Shown here: positions 16,453 through 24,847 of the stretch, in pieces
Numbering within the stretch: position 1 is the stretch's first letter
Layout of the letters: the number at the start of each line of letters is the position of its first letter
Origin: JBEIFW01 sp046081125
GTDB taxonomy: Bacteria > Actinomycetota > Acidimicrobiia > Acidimicrobiales > Ilumatobacteraceae
NCBI GenBank assembly: GCA_046081125.1
Contig: JBJTVH010000004.1
Coordinates: 1-64,000, forward strand
Reading direction: 5' to 3'
Length of the DNA: 64,000 nt
Translations under genes and position numbers: made by a program
Notes under the pieces: model-generated
What the model saw: only the letters and a program-made list of their open reading frames with translations
Database searches by the model: none
Told to the model about the DNA's origin: nothing

Positions 16453-18319
16453 CTCGGCCGTTCCTTCCCGCCGTGCTCCTCGCACTGGCCACCGCCGGCG
16501 TCGCCGTCGTACAGGGCGAACCGGCCTGGCTCCTGCCCGTGGCGGTCGCCGCGCTTGCGGCCGGTGACCTCCTCGGCGGGCTGACCACCGGATCGTGGTC
16601 GCCGTCGCCGTCACCGGCGGCGTCGCAACCCTGGCCCTCGTCGTCGGCGGGGGCGGGCAGGCCGCCGTGCCCGTCGTTGCGACGATCACGTGTGCCGCAG
16701 CTGTCCGGCGCCGATCGCTCGCCCCTGCAGTGCTCGGCCCCGCGGCGGCGGCGGTCACCGCCGCTGTCGTCCTGCTCCCGGCGGGGCGGTTCCTGCCGCT
16801 CGCCCTCGTCGGCTGGAGCGCTGCCGCCGTCGGGCTGCTCGCCTCACCAGACCGCTTATCGCCTCTCGTCGAGCTCGGCACCCCGCGACGCAGTCCGGTC
16901 CTCGTGCGGGTCCTGACGACCGTCGCCCTGCTCGCGGTGTGCACCCCGTTGGTGGCAGCCCTGATCCCCGACCCGCCCGGTCGGGGCGATCCACGGCTCG
17001 GCGCCGGCGAGGTCGACGAGGGTCCCGGTCCCCCCGTGGCGTCGGGTTCGTTCCGGTCCACCGACCGCATCGACCTCGGCGTGCGCTCGCCCGTCGACGA
17101 TCGCGAGGTGCTGCGGGTGCGCGCCGAGCGGCCGTCGTTGTGGCGGGGGCAAGTGTTCGACCGGTGGGACGGGAGAACGTGGACCCTCGCGCCCGGACTG
17201 GTCGATCGCGACCGGGTAACCGCCCGCACCGAGTTCGAGGCCGCCAACCGGTTCGGCATCGACCTCGAAGAGCAGCGGATGACCGTGGTCGAAGCGACCG
17301 ACGTCGTCGTGGCGGCCCCTCGACTGGTCGACCATGCGACGCCGGTCCGAGCCCAGCGCGACCGCGACGGCACGATCCTCACCGACCGGCCTATGCCGCC
17401 CGGCACGACGTACCGGGTGACCTCCGCCGTGCTCAAGATCTCGGTGGGGGAACTCGAGGCCGCGGTGGCCGGCGGCGCCGACCCCGGCGAGCGGTACCGG
17501 GTGCTGCCCGCAGTGCCCGAACGGATCGTCACCCTCGCCCGGGAACTGACGGCGGGCGCCCCGACGACGCTCGCCAAGGTGCGGTCCATCGAGGCCTGGC
17601 TCGCCGCCAACATCACCTACACGCTCGACCTGCCCCCGCTGCCTGCGGGTGCCGACGCGGTCGACCACGTGCTGTTCGAGGACCGCCGCGGCTACTGCCA
17701 GCAGATCGCGTCGGCGATGGCGGTGTTGCTGCGGATCGCCGGCGTGCCCACCCGGGTTGCGACCGGGGTGGTCGCAGGGGAACGCGACGAGCTCAGCGGC
17801 GAGTGGATCGTGCGGGCCCAGGACGCGCACGCCTGGGTGGAAGTGTGGTTCCCCGGCATCGGGTGGTATGGCTTCGACCCCACCTCGGCCGTGCCCTTCG
17901 GCAGCCGTGACGGCGCCGGCTCGACGCTCGCCGACGCACTGGCCGCCGCCGTTCCCGGTCTCGTCATCGCGATGGGGGCGCTCGCCATCGCCGGTGCCGT
18001 CGTCAGCGCACGGCGGGCCCGGCGGCGCCGGCCCGGTTGGGCGAGGCGTCAGGTCGATACCCTCGATTGGCTCAGCGGCGCCGTCGGGCGCCCCCGCTCG
18101 CCATCCACGCCGGTGCGCCGGCACGTCGCCGACGGGCTCGCCGGCTCACCGCTCGACCATCCCGATCTGCCGGGTGCCGTCGCCGTGGTCGAGCGCGCCC
18201 TCTACACCGACGACGAACCGGCGCCCACCGAGCGCCGGTTCGTCGAGGTGACGCTGGCGGAACTCAGGCGGGAAGCACGGCCTCGATGGCGCCGACGACC
18301 GTGGGATCGTCCGGCTTGA
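16449..18319 (+). pseudogene. DUF3488/transglutaminase membrane protein gene with a frameshift
   Basis: ATG 16449 overlaps the DUF58 stop (ATGA) and opens about 45 codons with strong GC3 bias that encode two membrane helices (LPAVLLALATAGVAVV, WLLPVAVAALAAGDLLGG). Near 16585-16595 the coding pattern moves to another frame (VVAVAVTGGVATLALVVGG onward), which runs open to 18319. That part has further helices, an extracellular transglutaminase core with Cys (GYCQQIASAM), His (DAHAWVEVWF) and Asp (YGFDPTS), and a last helix near 17940-18000. If not frameshifted, translation could begin at GTG 16595 and lose the first helices. It overlaps the convergent gpx gene by 56 bp. Confidence 0.78.
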
Positions 18320-18752
18320 CCATCGGGGCGAACCGGCGGGCGACGGTGCCGTCCGGCGCAACGAGGAACTTCTCGAAGTTCCAGCGAATGTCGCCGCTGT
18401 GGCCCTCGGCGTCGGCGACGGCGGTGAGCTCGGCGTAGATCGGATGCCGGCCCGGGCCGTTCACGTCGATCTTCTCCATCAACGGGAACGTGACCCCGTA
18501 CGACGTGGAGCAGAAGGTCTGGATCTCCTCGGCCGAGCCCGGCTCCTGCCCCATGAACTGGTTGCAGGGGAACCCCACCACGAACAGGCCGCGCGGCCCG
18601 TAGGTCTTCTGCAGCTCCTCGAGGCCGCTGTACTGCGGTGTGAGCCCGCACTTGGACGCCACGTTGACGATCAGCAGCGCGTGCCCGGCGTACGCGCCGA
18701 GCGAGGTGGACTCACCGGACAGGGTGTGGACGGGGTGCTCGAACACGGACAT
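18264..18752 (-). CDS. Glutathione peroxidase family protein (Cys type)
   Basis: 162 residues, standard length. Peroxidatic Cys35 in VASKCGLTPQY, Gln in FPCNQFMGQEPG and Trp in IRWNFEKFLV complete the triad; the second cysteine of FPCNQF is the likely resolving residue, pointing to thioredoxin-type reduction. This gene uses cysteine, not selenocysteine, at the active site, a useful contrast with the gene at 27522. ATG 18752 follows GAGGATGAGGAC. Confidence 0.92.
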   Translation of the reverse strand: MSVFEHPVHTLSGESTSLGAYAGHALLIVNVASKCGLTPQYSGLEELQKTYGPRGLFVVGFPCNQFMGQEPGSAEEIQTFCSTSYGVTFPLMEKIDVNGPGRHPIYAELTAVADAEGHSGDIRWNFEKFLVAPDGTVARRFAPMVKPDDPTVVGAIEAVLPA

Positions 18753-18812
18753 GTCCTCATCCTCGCCCTCGGCCTGCGGCCACGTCGGATCGGACGGGCG
18801 CCCGGCGCGCCG

Positions 18813-18818
18813 TACAGT
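18813..18818 (+). promoter_or_regulatory. Leaderless-type -10 hexamer for the LLM gene
   Basis: TACAGT ends 6 nt before GTG 18825. Confidence 0.5.
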
Positions 18819-18824
18819 CGGACC

Positions 18825-19730
18825 GTGCGCATCGGATTGTTCCTCGGTTCCCCGCCCAAGCTCGACGAGTTGGTGGCCGGCGTCCGCTCGGCCCACGACA
18901 ACGGCTTCAAGGCCGTGTGGGTCGCCCAGATCTTCGGCCTCGACGCCCTGACCGCGCTGGCCGTGGCCGGCAGCCAGGTTCCCGACATCGAGTTGGCCAC
19001 CGGCGTCGTGCCGACGTTCCCCCGCCACCCGGGCATGCTGGCGGGCCAGGCGCTCACGGTGCAGGCGGCGACAGGGAACCGGCTCACGCTCGGCATCGGG
19101 CTCAGCCACCGCCCGGTGGTCGAAGGCATGTGGGGCTACCCATGGGACAAGCCCGCCCGGCACCTTCGGGAGTACCTGGAAGCACTCGTGCCTGCGCTGC
19201 GCGGCGAGAACCTGGCCTACCGGGGTGAGACGATCACCTCGATCGGGCAGATCGGCGTCGCTGGCGTCACGGCGCCACCGGTGCTCGTCGCCGCCCTCGG
19301 CGAGCAGACGTTGCGGATCACGGGGCGACTGGCGGACGGCACCGTCACCTGGATGGTCGGTCTGCGCACGCTCGCCGATCACACCGTGCCGATCCTCACC
19401 GGTGCGGCCGAGGCCGCCGGGCGCCCGGCACCGCGCGTCGCCGTCGGCCTTCCCATCTGCGTGACGAACGACGTCGACGCCGCCCGGGCCAGGGCCAACA
19501 AGAGCTTCGCGATCTACGGGCAGCTCCCGTCGTACCGGGCGATGCTCGACCGCGAAGGGGCGGCCAACCCCGGTGACGTGGCGATCCTCGGCGACGAGGA
19601 CGAGGTCCGGGCCGGGGTGCGCGCGATCGCCGACGCCGGCGGCACCGACTTCGCCGCCAGCGTGTTCGGCTCACCCGAGGAGCAGGCCCGCACCACGGCG
19701 CTCCTCGCCGAGATCGCGGCCGGGCGGTAG
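18825..19730 (+). CDS. LLM-class F420-dependent oxidoreductase
   Basis: 301 residues of a luciferase-like TIM barrel beginning MRIGLFLGSPPKLDELVAGV. Motifs fit the F420-dependent LLM branch: IELATGVVPTFPRHPGMLAGQALTVQ, LTLGIGLSHRPVVEGMWGYPWD, VAALGEQTLRITGRLADGTVTWM. It probably moves hydride between F420 and an unknown small molecule, and cofD and cofE are in this window. The GTG start is fixed by the hexamer at 18813. Confidence 0.86.
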   Translation: MRIGLFLGSPPKLDELVAGVRSAHDNGFKAVWVAQIFGLDALTALAVAGSQVPDIELATGVVPTFPRHPGMLAGQALTVQAATGNRLTLGIGLSHRPVVEGMWGYPWDKPARHLREYLEALVPALRGENLAYRGETITSIGQIGVAGVTAPPVLVAALGEQTLRITGRLADGTVTWMVGLRTLADHTVPILTGAAEAAGRPAPRVAVGLPICVTNDVDAARARANKSFAIYGQLPSYRAMLDREGAANPGDVAILGDEDEVRAGVRAIADAGGTDFAASVFGSPEEQARTTALLAEIAAGR

Positions 19731-19780
19731 CGCCCGCTGGCGCCACGTGGCGGCCCGGGGCGGCCCGCCCGCTGCAGGGT

Positions 19781-19786
19781 TAGCCT
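19781..19786 (+). promoter_or_regulatory. Leaderless-type -10 hexamer that decides the MBL start
   Basis: TAGCCT ends 7 nt before GTG 19794. The in-frame GTG at 19788 is only 1 nt from it, so 19794 is preferred. Confidence 0.5.
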
Positions 19787-19793
19787 TGTGGCC

Positions 19794-20507
19794 GTGGACG
19801 ACCGCCTGTACTTCCGCCAGCTCCTGTCCGGCCGCGACTTCGCCGTCGGTGACGGCTTGGCCTCCCAGATGGTCAACTTCGTCTACGCCATCGGTGACCG
19901 CGCCACCGGCGAGTGCGTGCTGGTCGATCCGGCGTACGCCGTGCGCGAACTCGTCGAGATCGTCGGAGCCGACGACATGCGGGTCGTCGGCGCGCTCGCC
20001 ACCCACTACCACCCCGATCACGTGGGCGGTTCGATGATGGGCTACCGGATCGAAGGCGTCCGTGAGCTGCTCGAGTTGCAGGGCATGAAGATCCACGTCC
20101 AGGAAGCCGAAGCGGCCTACGTGCGCAAGGTGACCGCCGTGTCCGAGAGCGACCTTGCGGTGCACGAACCGGGCGACGTCGTCACCGTCGGGGCGATCCC
20201 GATCGAGCTGGTGCACACGCCGGGGCACACGCCGGGGAGCCAGTGCTTCCTGGTCGAGCACCGGCTCGTCTCGGGCGACACGCTGTTCCTCGACGGTTGC
20301 GGGCGCACCGACCTTCCCGGCAGCGATCCCGACGCCATGTACGACAGCCTCCAGCGCCTCGCCCGGCTGCCCGACGACACGATCGTGTACCCGGGCCACC
20401 GCTATTCGGTTCCCGCCTCGGGCACGATGGAAGCCGTGCGGCACAACAACATCGTCTACAAGCCCCGCAACAAAGAGGGCTGGATGATGATGTTCGGCAA
20501 CCAGTGA
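19794..20507 (+). CDS. Metallo-beta-lactamase fold hydrolase (glyoxalase II-like)
   Basis: 237 residues. Zinc ligands are in THYHPDHVGGS, TPGHTPGSQC, SGDTLFLDGCGRTD and YPGHRYS, the glyoxalase II/persulfide-dioxygenase layout. Likely thioesterase or sulfur-handling hydrolase; the substrate is undetermined. The insert QGMKIHVQEAEAAYVRKV between ligand motifs is consistent with this branch. GTG 19794 was chosen from the -10 spacing. Confidence 0.86.
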   Translation: MDDRLYFRQLLSGRDFAVGDGLASQMVNFVYAIGDRATGECVLVDPAYAVRELVEIVGADDMRVVGALATHYHPDHVGGSMMGYRIEGVRELLELQGMKIHVQEAEAAYVRKVTAVSESDLAVHEPGDVVTVGAIPIELVHTPGHTPGSQCFLVEHRLVSGDTLFLDGCGRTDLPGSDPDAMYDSLQRLARLPDDTIVYPGHRYSVPASGTMEAVRHNNIVYKPRNKEGWMMMFGNQ

Positions 20508-20531
20508 CGGTCGCTGCGCCCCCCGCCGGGC

Positions 20532-20723
20532 TCAGCGACCCGGGCGCGGCCGCCTGAGCCAGACGTAGAGCCAGATCAGCCCGAGCAACACGGCGACGAG
20601 CAGCACGGCCCGCAGCAACCACAGCAGGGTGCCGACGAGCGCGCCGAGCAGCCACCAGGCGAGCAGGACCACGATCACCCAACCGACGACGGTGGCCGCC
20701 AGCGAGCGGGCCCGGCCGGGCAC
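20532..20723 (-). CDS. Small two-helix membrane protein
   Basis: 63 residues with two hydrophobic segments (VVGWVIVVLLAWWLLGALVGTLL and LLRAVLLVAVLLGLIWLYVWL) and a basic tail, RRPRPGR. No family recognised. It begins 6 nt after the stop of the antibiotic-monooxygenase-like gene on the same strand, so the two probably form a unit. Confidence 0.62.
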   Translation of the reverse strand: MPGRARSLAATVVGWVIVVLLAWWLLGALVGTLLWLLRAVLLVAVLLGLIWLYVWLRRPRPGR

Positions 20724-20729
20724 GGCCCG

Positions 20730-21080
20730 CTACTCCCCGACCGACCAGAACCGTGCCGAGGCCACCCGGTCGGCGCCGTACACCGGGTCCTTGGCGTCGA
20801 TCCGGTACTTCCAGTTGTCCGCGGCGAGGATGCCGGACGCGCCGAGCAGGGCCCGCATGTTGTGGTAATTCGGGTGCTGGAAGTGGGCCTCGAGCGATGC
20901 GGCGTCGGTCCACAGTTCGTAGACCTGGATGCGGCCCGGCACCACAGGATCGGCGGCGAAGCAGTACGCCAGGCACCCCGGCTCGTCGTCGCGGGTGGCC
21001 TTCTGCAGCGCAGCGCTCTCGGCCACGACCGCGTCGCGGGTCTCGATGGGGACGTCGATGATGCCGGCGATGATGATCAC
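20730..21080 (-). CDS. Antibiotic biosynthesis monooxygenase (ABM) domain protein
   Basis: 116 residues of the dimeric alpha-beta ABM fold: IIIAGIIDVP, EPGCLAYCFAADPVVPG, IQVYELWTDAASLEAHFQHPNYH. Members include quinol or polyketide monooxygenases and stress proteins such as YgiN; the substrate is open. GTG 21080 is preceded by minus-strand TAGCGT with a 7-nt gap. It sits upstream of the small membrane protein gene. Confidence 0.84.
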   Translation of the reverse strand: MIIIAGIIDVPIETRDAVVAESAALQKATRDDEPGCLAYCFAADPVVPGRIQVYELWTDAASLEAHFQHPNYHNMRALLGASGILAADNWKYRIDAKDPVYGADRVASARFWSVGE

Positions 21081-21087
21081 GCCGCCG

Positions 21088-21093
21088 ACGCTA
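21088..21093 (-). promoter_or_regulatory. Leaderless-type -10 hexamer for the ABM gene
   Basis: Minus-strand TAGCGT ends 7 nt before GTG 21080. Confidence 0.5.
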
Positions 21094-21142
21094 CCCCGGT
21101 CGCACCGCAGGGGACTCGGGCCGCGCCGACCCGAGTACCCGG

Positions 21143-23119
21143 TCAGCGGAAGCGGCGTTCGAGCTCCTCGAGGCGTTCCTGGGCACTCATCCACTGCTCC
21201 ATCAACGTGGCGGCCGTGTCCTTGGCGGCGCCGTAGGCCTTCGACGCCTCGAGCACCTTGTCGTTGTCTTCGTAGAGCGACGAATCCGACAGCCGCCGCT
21301 GCCAGTCGGCCACCTCGGCCTCGGCGGCGCCGAGCGCCTTTTCGAGCTGCTCGACCTTGCGGCGCAGGTCCTTCGTGGCGGCGTAGCGCTCGTTGCGCTT
21401 GTCCGCAGCGACCCGCTTGTCGCCCTGACGGTCCGGGCGGTCCGCGCGCTCGGTCCGGTCCGCGCGCTCGGTCCGGACGCTGCGATCCGGCCGGGCCGGG
21501 AACACGGCCGGCACCGCCCGCCCGGTGAGTACCGCCTCGTCGACCCCGGGCACCTGCCGCACCCGGCCGTCTCGCACGGCCACCAGACCGGAGGCCACCT
21601 CGCGCACCAGGTACCGGTCGTGGGTGACGAGCAGCACCGTGCCGGGGTAGGCGCGCAGGGCGTCGATCAGCACGTCGCAGCTCGCGAGGTCGAGATGGTT
21701 GGTCGGTTCGTCGAGCACGAGGAGATTGACCGGGTTCACCAACGCCTTGGCCAGGGCGAGCCGGGTTCGCTCCCCGCCCGACAGCTCCCCCACCTGGCGG
21801 TCGGCGGCCTCGCCGGGGAACCCGAAGCTGCCGAGCACCGTGCGCAGGTTGCGGTTCTTCGCCTGGTTGCCGGCCGCGAGTGCGAACTCCTGGTACACGG
21901 TGTTGGCGAAGTCGAGGCCGTCGACCTGATGCTGGGCGAACGTGGCGACGTCGACGTTGGCGCCGACGCTGCACCGCCCGGCGAGCGGCGCCAGCTCGCC
22001 GAGGATCACCTTGAGCAGGGTGGTCTTTCCGGCACCGTTCGGACCGACGAGGGCCCACTTCTCGCCGCGCTCGACGACGAGGTCGACGCCGCGCACGACC
22101 GGCGTGCCGTCGTAACCAGCGTCCACGCCGGCGAGTTCGACCACGACCCGGGAGGACCGCCGCGGTTCGGGGAAGGCGAACCGCGTGACCACCTCACGCT
22201 CGGTGGGGACCTCGATGCGGTCGAGCTTCTCCAACGTCTTCAGCCGGCTCTGGACCTGGCGGGCCTTGGTGGCCTTGTAGCGGAACCGGTCGACGAAGCG
22301 CTCGATCTGTGCGACCCGCCGCTCCTGCTGGGCCCGGCGAGCCTCCATCTGGGCCAGACGCTCCTCGCGCTGCACCACGAACTCCGCGAACCCACCCACG
22401 TACTCCGTCGCCGTGCCGAAGGCCAGTTCCACCACGCGGTCGGCGACGGCATCGATGAAGTCCCGGTCGTGGCTGACCACGAGCACCGCCCCCGGGTAGG
22501 CGAGCAGGGCGTCTTCGAGCCACCCCACCGAGTCGGTGTCGAGATGGTTGGTCGGCTCGTCGAGGATCAGCACGTCGGGTTGGTCGAGCAGGAGGCGGGC
22601 CAGCGCAGCCCGCATGCGCCAGCCGCCCGACATCGACCGGAGCGGCCGGTCGGCATCGCCCGGGGAGAAGCCGAGTCCGGCCAGGATCCGGTTCGCCTCT
22701 GCCTCGAGCGCGTAGCCGCCGGGGGCCTCGTACCGGTGCTGGGCCTCGCCGAAGGCCGCCAGCGGTCGTTTGTGTTCCGGGCCCGCCGGCGGGGCCGACG
22801 CCAGCTGCCGCTGGAGTTCGTGCAGCGCCCGTTCGAGGTCGCGCACCTCACCGGCGCCGTCGAGGACGGTGTCGAGCACGGTGCCGTCGCTCGTCTCGGT
22901 CAGCTCCTGGGGGAGGTACCCGACGCGACAGTCGCGAGGGCGGTGGACGTCGCCCGCGTCGGGAGCACGTTCGCCCAGGATGAGTTCGATGAGCGTCGTC
23001 TTGCCCGCCCCGTTCGTGCCCACGAGCGCCGTGCGCCGACCGGGGTGCAACTGGAACGTGACCTCCCGGAACAGCACGCGCGCCCCGAAGGACATCGACA
23101 GCCCGCTCACCGAGATCAC
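21143..23119 (-). CDS. ABC-F family ATPase
   Basis: 658 residues with two ABC domains and no membrane segment. Walker A sites: GTNGAGKTTL (about 35) and GPNGAGKTTL (about 358). Signatures: SMSGGWRMRAALARLLL and ELSGGERTRLALAKAL, each with a DEPTNHLD Walker B. A charged linker joins the domains, and a C-terminal coiled coil (RKVEQLEKALGAAEAEVADW) follows an arginine/aspartate-rich stretch. ABC-F proteins act on ribosomes, either resolving stalls or giving antibiotic protection; the subtype cannot be assigned here. GTG 23119 follows minus-strand TAGCGT. Confidence 0.92.
   Translation of the reverse strand: MISVSGLSMSFGARVLFREVTFQLHPGRRTALVGTNGAGKTTLIELILGERAPDAGDVHRPRDCRVGYLPQELTETSDGTVLDTVLDGAGEVRDLERALHELQRQLASAPPAGPEHKRPLAAFGEAQHRYEAPGGYALEAEANRILAGLGFSPGDADRPLRSMSGGWRMRAALARLLLDQPDVLILDEPTNHLDTDSVGWLEDALLAYPGAVLVVSHDRDFIDAVADRVVELAFGTATEYVGGFAEFVVQREERLAQMEARRAQQERRVAQIERFVDRFRYKATKARQVQSRLKTLEKLDRIEVPTEREVVTRFAFPEPRRSSRVVVELAGVDAGYDGTPVVRGVDLVVERGEKWALVGPNGAGKTTLLKVILGELAPLAGRCSVGANVDVATFAQHQVDGLDFANTVYQEFALAAGNQAKNRNLRTVLGSFGFPGEAADRQVGELSGGERTRLALAKALVNPVNLLVLDEPTNHLDLASCDVLIDALRAYPGTVLLVTHDRYLVREVASGLVAVRDGRVRQVPGVDEAVLTGRAVPAVFPARPDRSVRTERADRTERADRPDRQGDKRVAADKRNERYAATKDLRRKVEQLEKALGAAEAEVADWQRRLSDSSLYEDNDKVLEASKAYGAAKDTAATLMEQWMSAQERLEELERRFR
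21439..21474. repeat. 18-bp perfect tandem duplication inside the ABC-F gene
   Basis: Two identical 18-bp units (21439-21456, 21457-21474) encode the repeated RTERAD hexapeptide in the charged linker before the C-terminal coiled coil. It keeps frame and could vary in copy number between strains. Confidence 0.75.
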
Positions 23120-23128
23120 GAGGACTAG

Positions 23129-23134
23129 ACGCTA
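23129..23134 (-). promoter_or_regulatory. Leaderless-type -10 hexamer for the ABC-F gene
   Basis: Minus-strand TAGCGT ends 9 nt before GTG 23119. Confidence 0.45.
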
Positions 23135-23195
23135 CCGGCCTACCGGCGTGCGGCGCCGGGAAACCCCGCCACACCCCCCTGGCACGCTGCGGGTC

Positions 23196-23384
23196 ATGAG
23201 CACCGAGCAGCTTCCCCTCCTCCCCGACGAGGTCGTGGCTCGGATCCGGCCGGCCCGCCGCCGGCCGGCTCCCGTGCCCGCCCAGCTTCGACTCGACGCC
23301 GAAACCCGCCGGATCGGCCTGGCCGGCCTGGCCCAGGTGAAGGCGATCCTGGCCGCCCAGGAAGCCCAGCGGCGGGCCGCCTGA
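23196..23384 (+). CDS. Small hypothetical protein, 62 aa
   Basis: 62 residues: MSTEQLPLLPDEVVARIRPARRRP, then an alanine-rich amphipathic helix ending AQEAQRRAA. No domain recognised. A CACGCT hexamer, one base from TANNNT, ends 7 nt before ATG 23196. It is squeezed between the ABC-F gene and a convergent acyl-CoA dehydrogenase. Confidence 0.58.
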   Translation: MSTEQLPLLPDEVVARIRPARRRPAPVPAQLRLDAETRRIGLAGLAQVKAILAAQEAQRRAA

Positions 23385-23391
23385 TCGTCGG

Positions 23392-24534
23392 TCAGTCCAC
23401 GGGCAGGCCGAGCCCCCGACTGATGACGAGCCGCTGGATCTCACTGGTGCCCTCGCCGATCTCGAGGATCTTGGCATCGCGGTAGAAGCGGGCGACCGGT
23501 GTCTCGTCGATGAACCCGTACCCGCCGAAGATCTGGGTCGCCTCCCGCGCTGCGGTCACGGCGGCCTCGGTGGCGTAGAGCTTGGCCACGGCGGCCGCCT
23601 GCTTGAACGGCTTGCCGTGATCCTTCAGCCAGGCCGCCCGGTACGTCAGGGCACGGGCAGCGTCGGCCATCACCTGCAGGTCGGCGATCTTGAACGCCAC
23701 CGCCTGGTAGGAGCCGATGGCACGACCGAACGCGTTGCGCTGCTTGGCGTACGTGACGCACTCACCCAGGCACCCTTCGACGAGGCCGACAGCGAGCGCG
23801 GCGATGGCGATGCGACCGTCGTCGAGGGTGGCGAGGAACTGCCGGAAGCCCTGGCCCTCTGCGCCGAGCCGGTGGTGGGCCGGCACCCGCAGCTCCTGGA
23901 ACACCAGACCGTGGGTGTCCGAGGCGTGCCAGCCGACTTTGCGGTACGGCGGCTCGACGATCAGGCCCGGCGTCCCGGCGGGGACGAGGAACGCCGTGAC
24001 CCCGGCAGGCGTCCGGGCGGTCACCGTGATGACGGACGTGATCGACGTGCCCGAGTTGGTGATGAACGCCTTCGACCCGTCGATCACCCAGTCGCCGGTG
24101 GCGTCCTGGCGGGCGCGCGTCCGGGTGGCGCCGGCGTCGGACCCGCCGTCGGGTTCGGTCAACCCGAACGCCCCGAGGGCCCGGCCGGCGACCAGATCGG
24201 GCAGCCAGGTCGCCTTCTGGTCCTCGGTTCCGAAGGAGTGGATCGGGTTGATCCCGAGCCCGACCCCGGCCGACAGGGTGATCCCCATCGACTGGTCCAC
24301 CCGGCCGAGTTCTTCGATCGCCAGGCACAGCGCCGTGAAGTCGGCCCCGGCACCGCCCCATCGTTCCTCGCTGACCAAGCCGAACAGCCCGAGCGCCCCC
24401 ATGGCGTGCACCACCTCGACCGGGAAGTGATGGTCACGGTCCCAGGCGTCGGCGTTCGGGGCGATCTCCTTGGCGGCGAAGTCCCGGACGACGGCCCGGA
24501 GCGCCTCGTGCTCCTCGGTGAGCTCGACGGTCAT
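23392..24534 (-). CDS. Acyl-CoA dehydrogenase (short/medium-chain type)
   Basis: 380 residues, the classical length. LTEPDGGSDAGATRT and WVIDGSKAFITNSGT form the FAD/substrate pocket; QIFGGYGFIDETPVARFYRDAKILEIGEGTSEIQ carries the family C-terminal signature with the probable catalytic glutamate in the GEGTSE region. It oxidises acyl-CoA to enoyl-CoA and passes electrons to ETF. ATG 24534 is preceded by GAAAGG about 10 nt upstream. It is the best-conserved of the window's acyl-CoA dehydrogenases. Confidence 0.94.
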   Translation of the reverse strand: MTVELTEEHEALRAVVRDFAAKEIAPNADAWDRDHHFPVEVVHAMGALGLFGLVSEERWGGAGADFTALCLAIEELGRVDQSMGITLSAGVGLGINPIHSFGTEDQKATWLPDLVAGRALGAFGLTEPDGGSDAGATRTRARQDATGDWVIDGSKAFITNSGTSITSVITVTARTPAGVTAFLVPAGTPGLIVEPPYRKVGWHASDTHGLVFQELRVPAHHRLGAEGQGFRQFLATLDDGRIAIAALAVGLVEGCLGECVTYAKQRNAFGRAIGSYQAVAFKIADLQVMADAARALTYRAAWLKDHGKPFKQAAAVAKLYATEAAVTAAREATQIFGGYGFIDETPVARFYRDAKILEIGEGTSEIQRLVISRGLGLPVD

Positions 24535-24570
24535 CGCGGCAACCCTTTCGTTGGAGCGGTGTCCTGGTGC

Positions 24571-24837
24571 TCAGCGTGGCACGACCGCTGCCCGGGCCCG
24601 AGCCAGCGCGCCCGGGTCGGCGCCCGAGAGTTCGAGCCGGGCGCCGGCCGATACGGCGAGCCGGGCGATACGGGCCACCTCGTCGAGATCGGTCGACGCG
24701 TCGACCGACACGACCAGAGCCCGTGACCCGGCGAGCAACGCCTCCTCGGCTGCACCGGCATCGGCGACGACCGTGCCCGCCGGTCGCACGGCCGGAACCG
24801 ACCGCCGTAGGTCCTCACCCGGGGTCCAGTAGCCCAC
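24571..24837 (-). CDS. Hypothetical protein downstream of pncB, 88 aa
   Basis: 88 residues from GTG 24837, 10 nt after the pncB stop, so it is probably co-transcribed. MGYWTPGEDLRRSVPAVRPAG is followed by alternating strands and helices (TVVADAGAAEEALLAGSRALVV, VARIARLAVSAGARLELSG) that suggest part of an alpha/beta fold. No family recognised. A link to NAD salvage rests on position only. Confidence 0.6.
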   Translation of the reverse strand: MGYWTPGEDLRRSVPAVRPAGTVVADAGAAEEALLAGSRALVVSVDASTDLDEVARIARLAVSAGARLELSGADPGALARARAAVVPR

Positions 24838-24847
24838 GGCCGGAAGG

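Noticed and set aside
18264..18752. Glutathione peroxidase as a second selenoprotein
   Set aside because: The active-site codon is TGC (SKCGLT) and the frame has no internal TGA.
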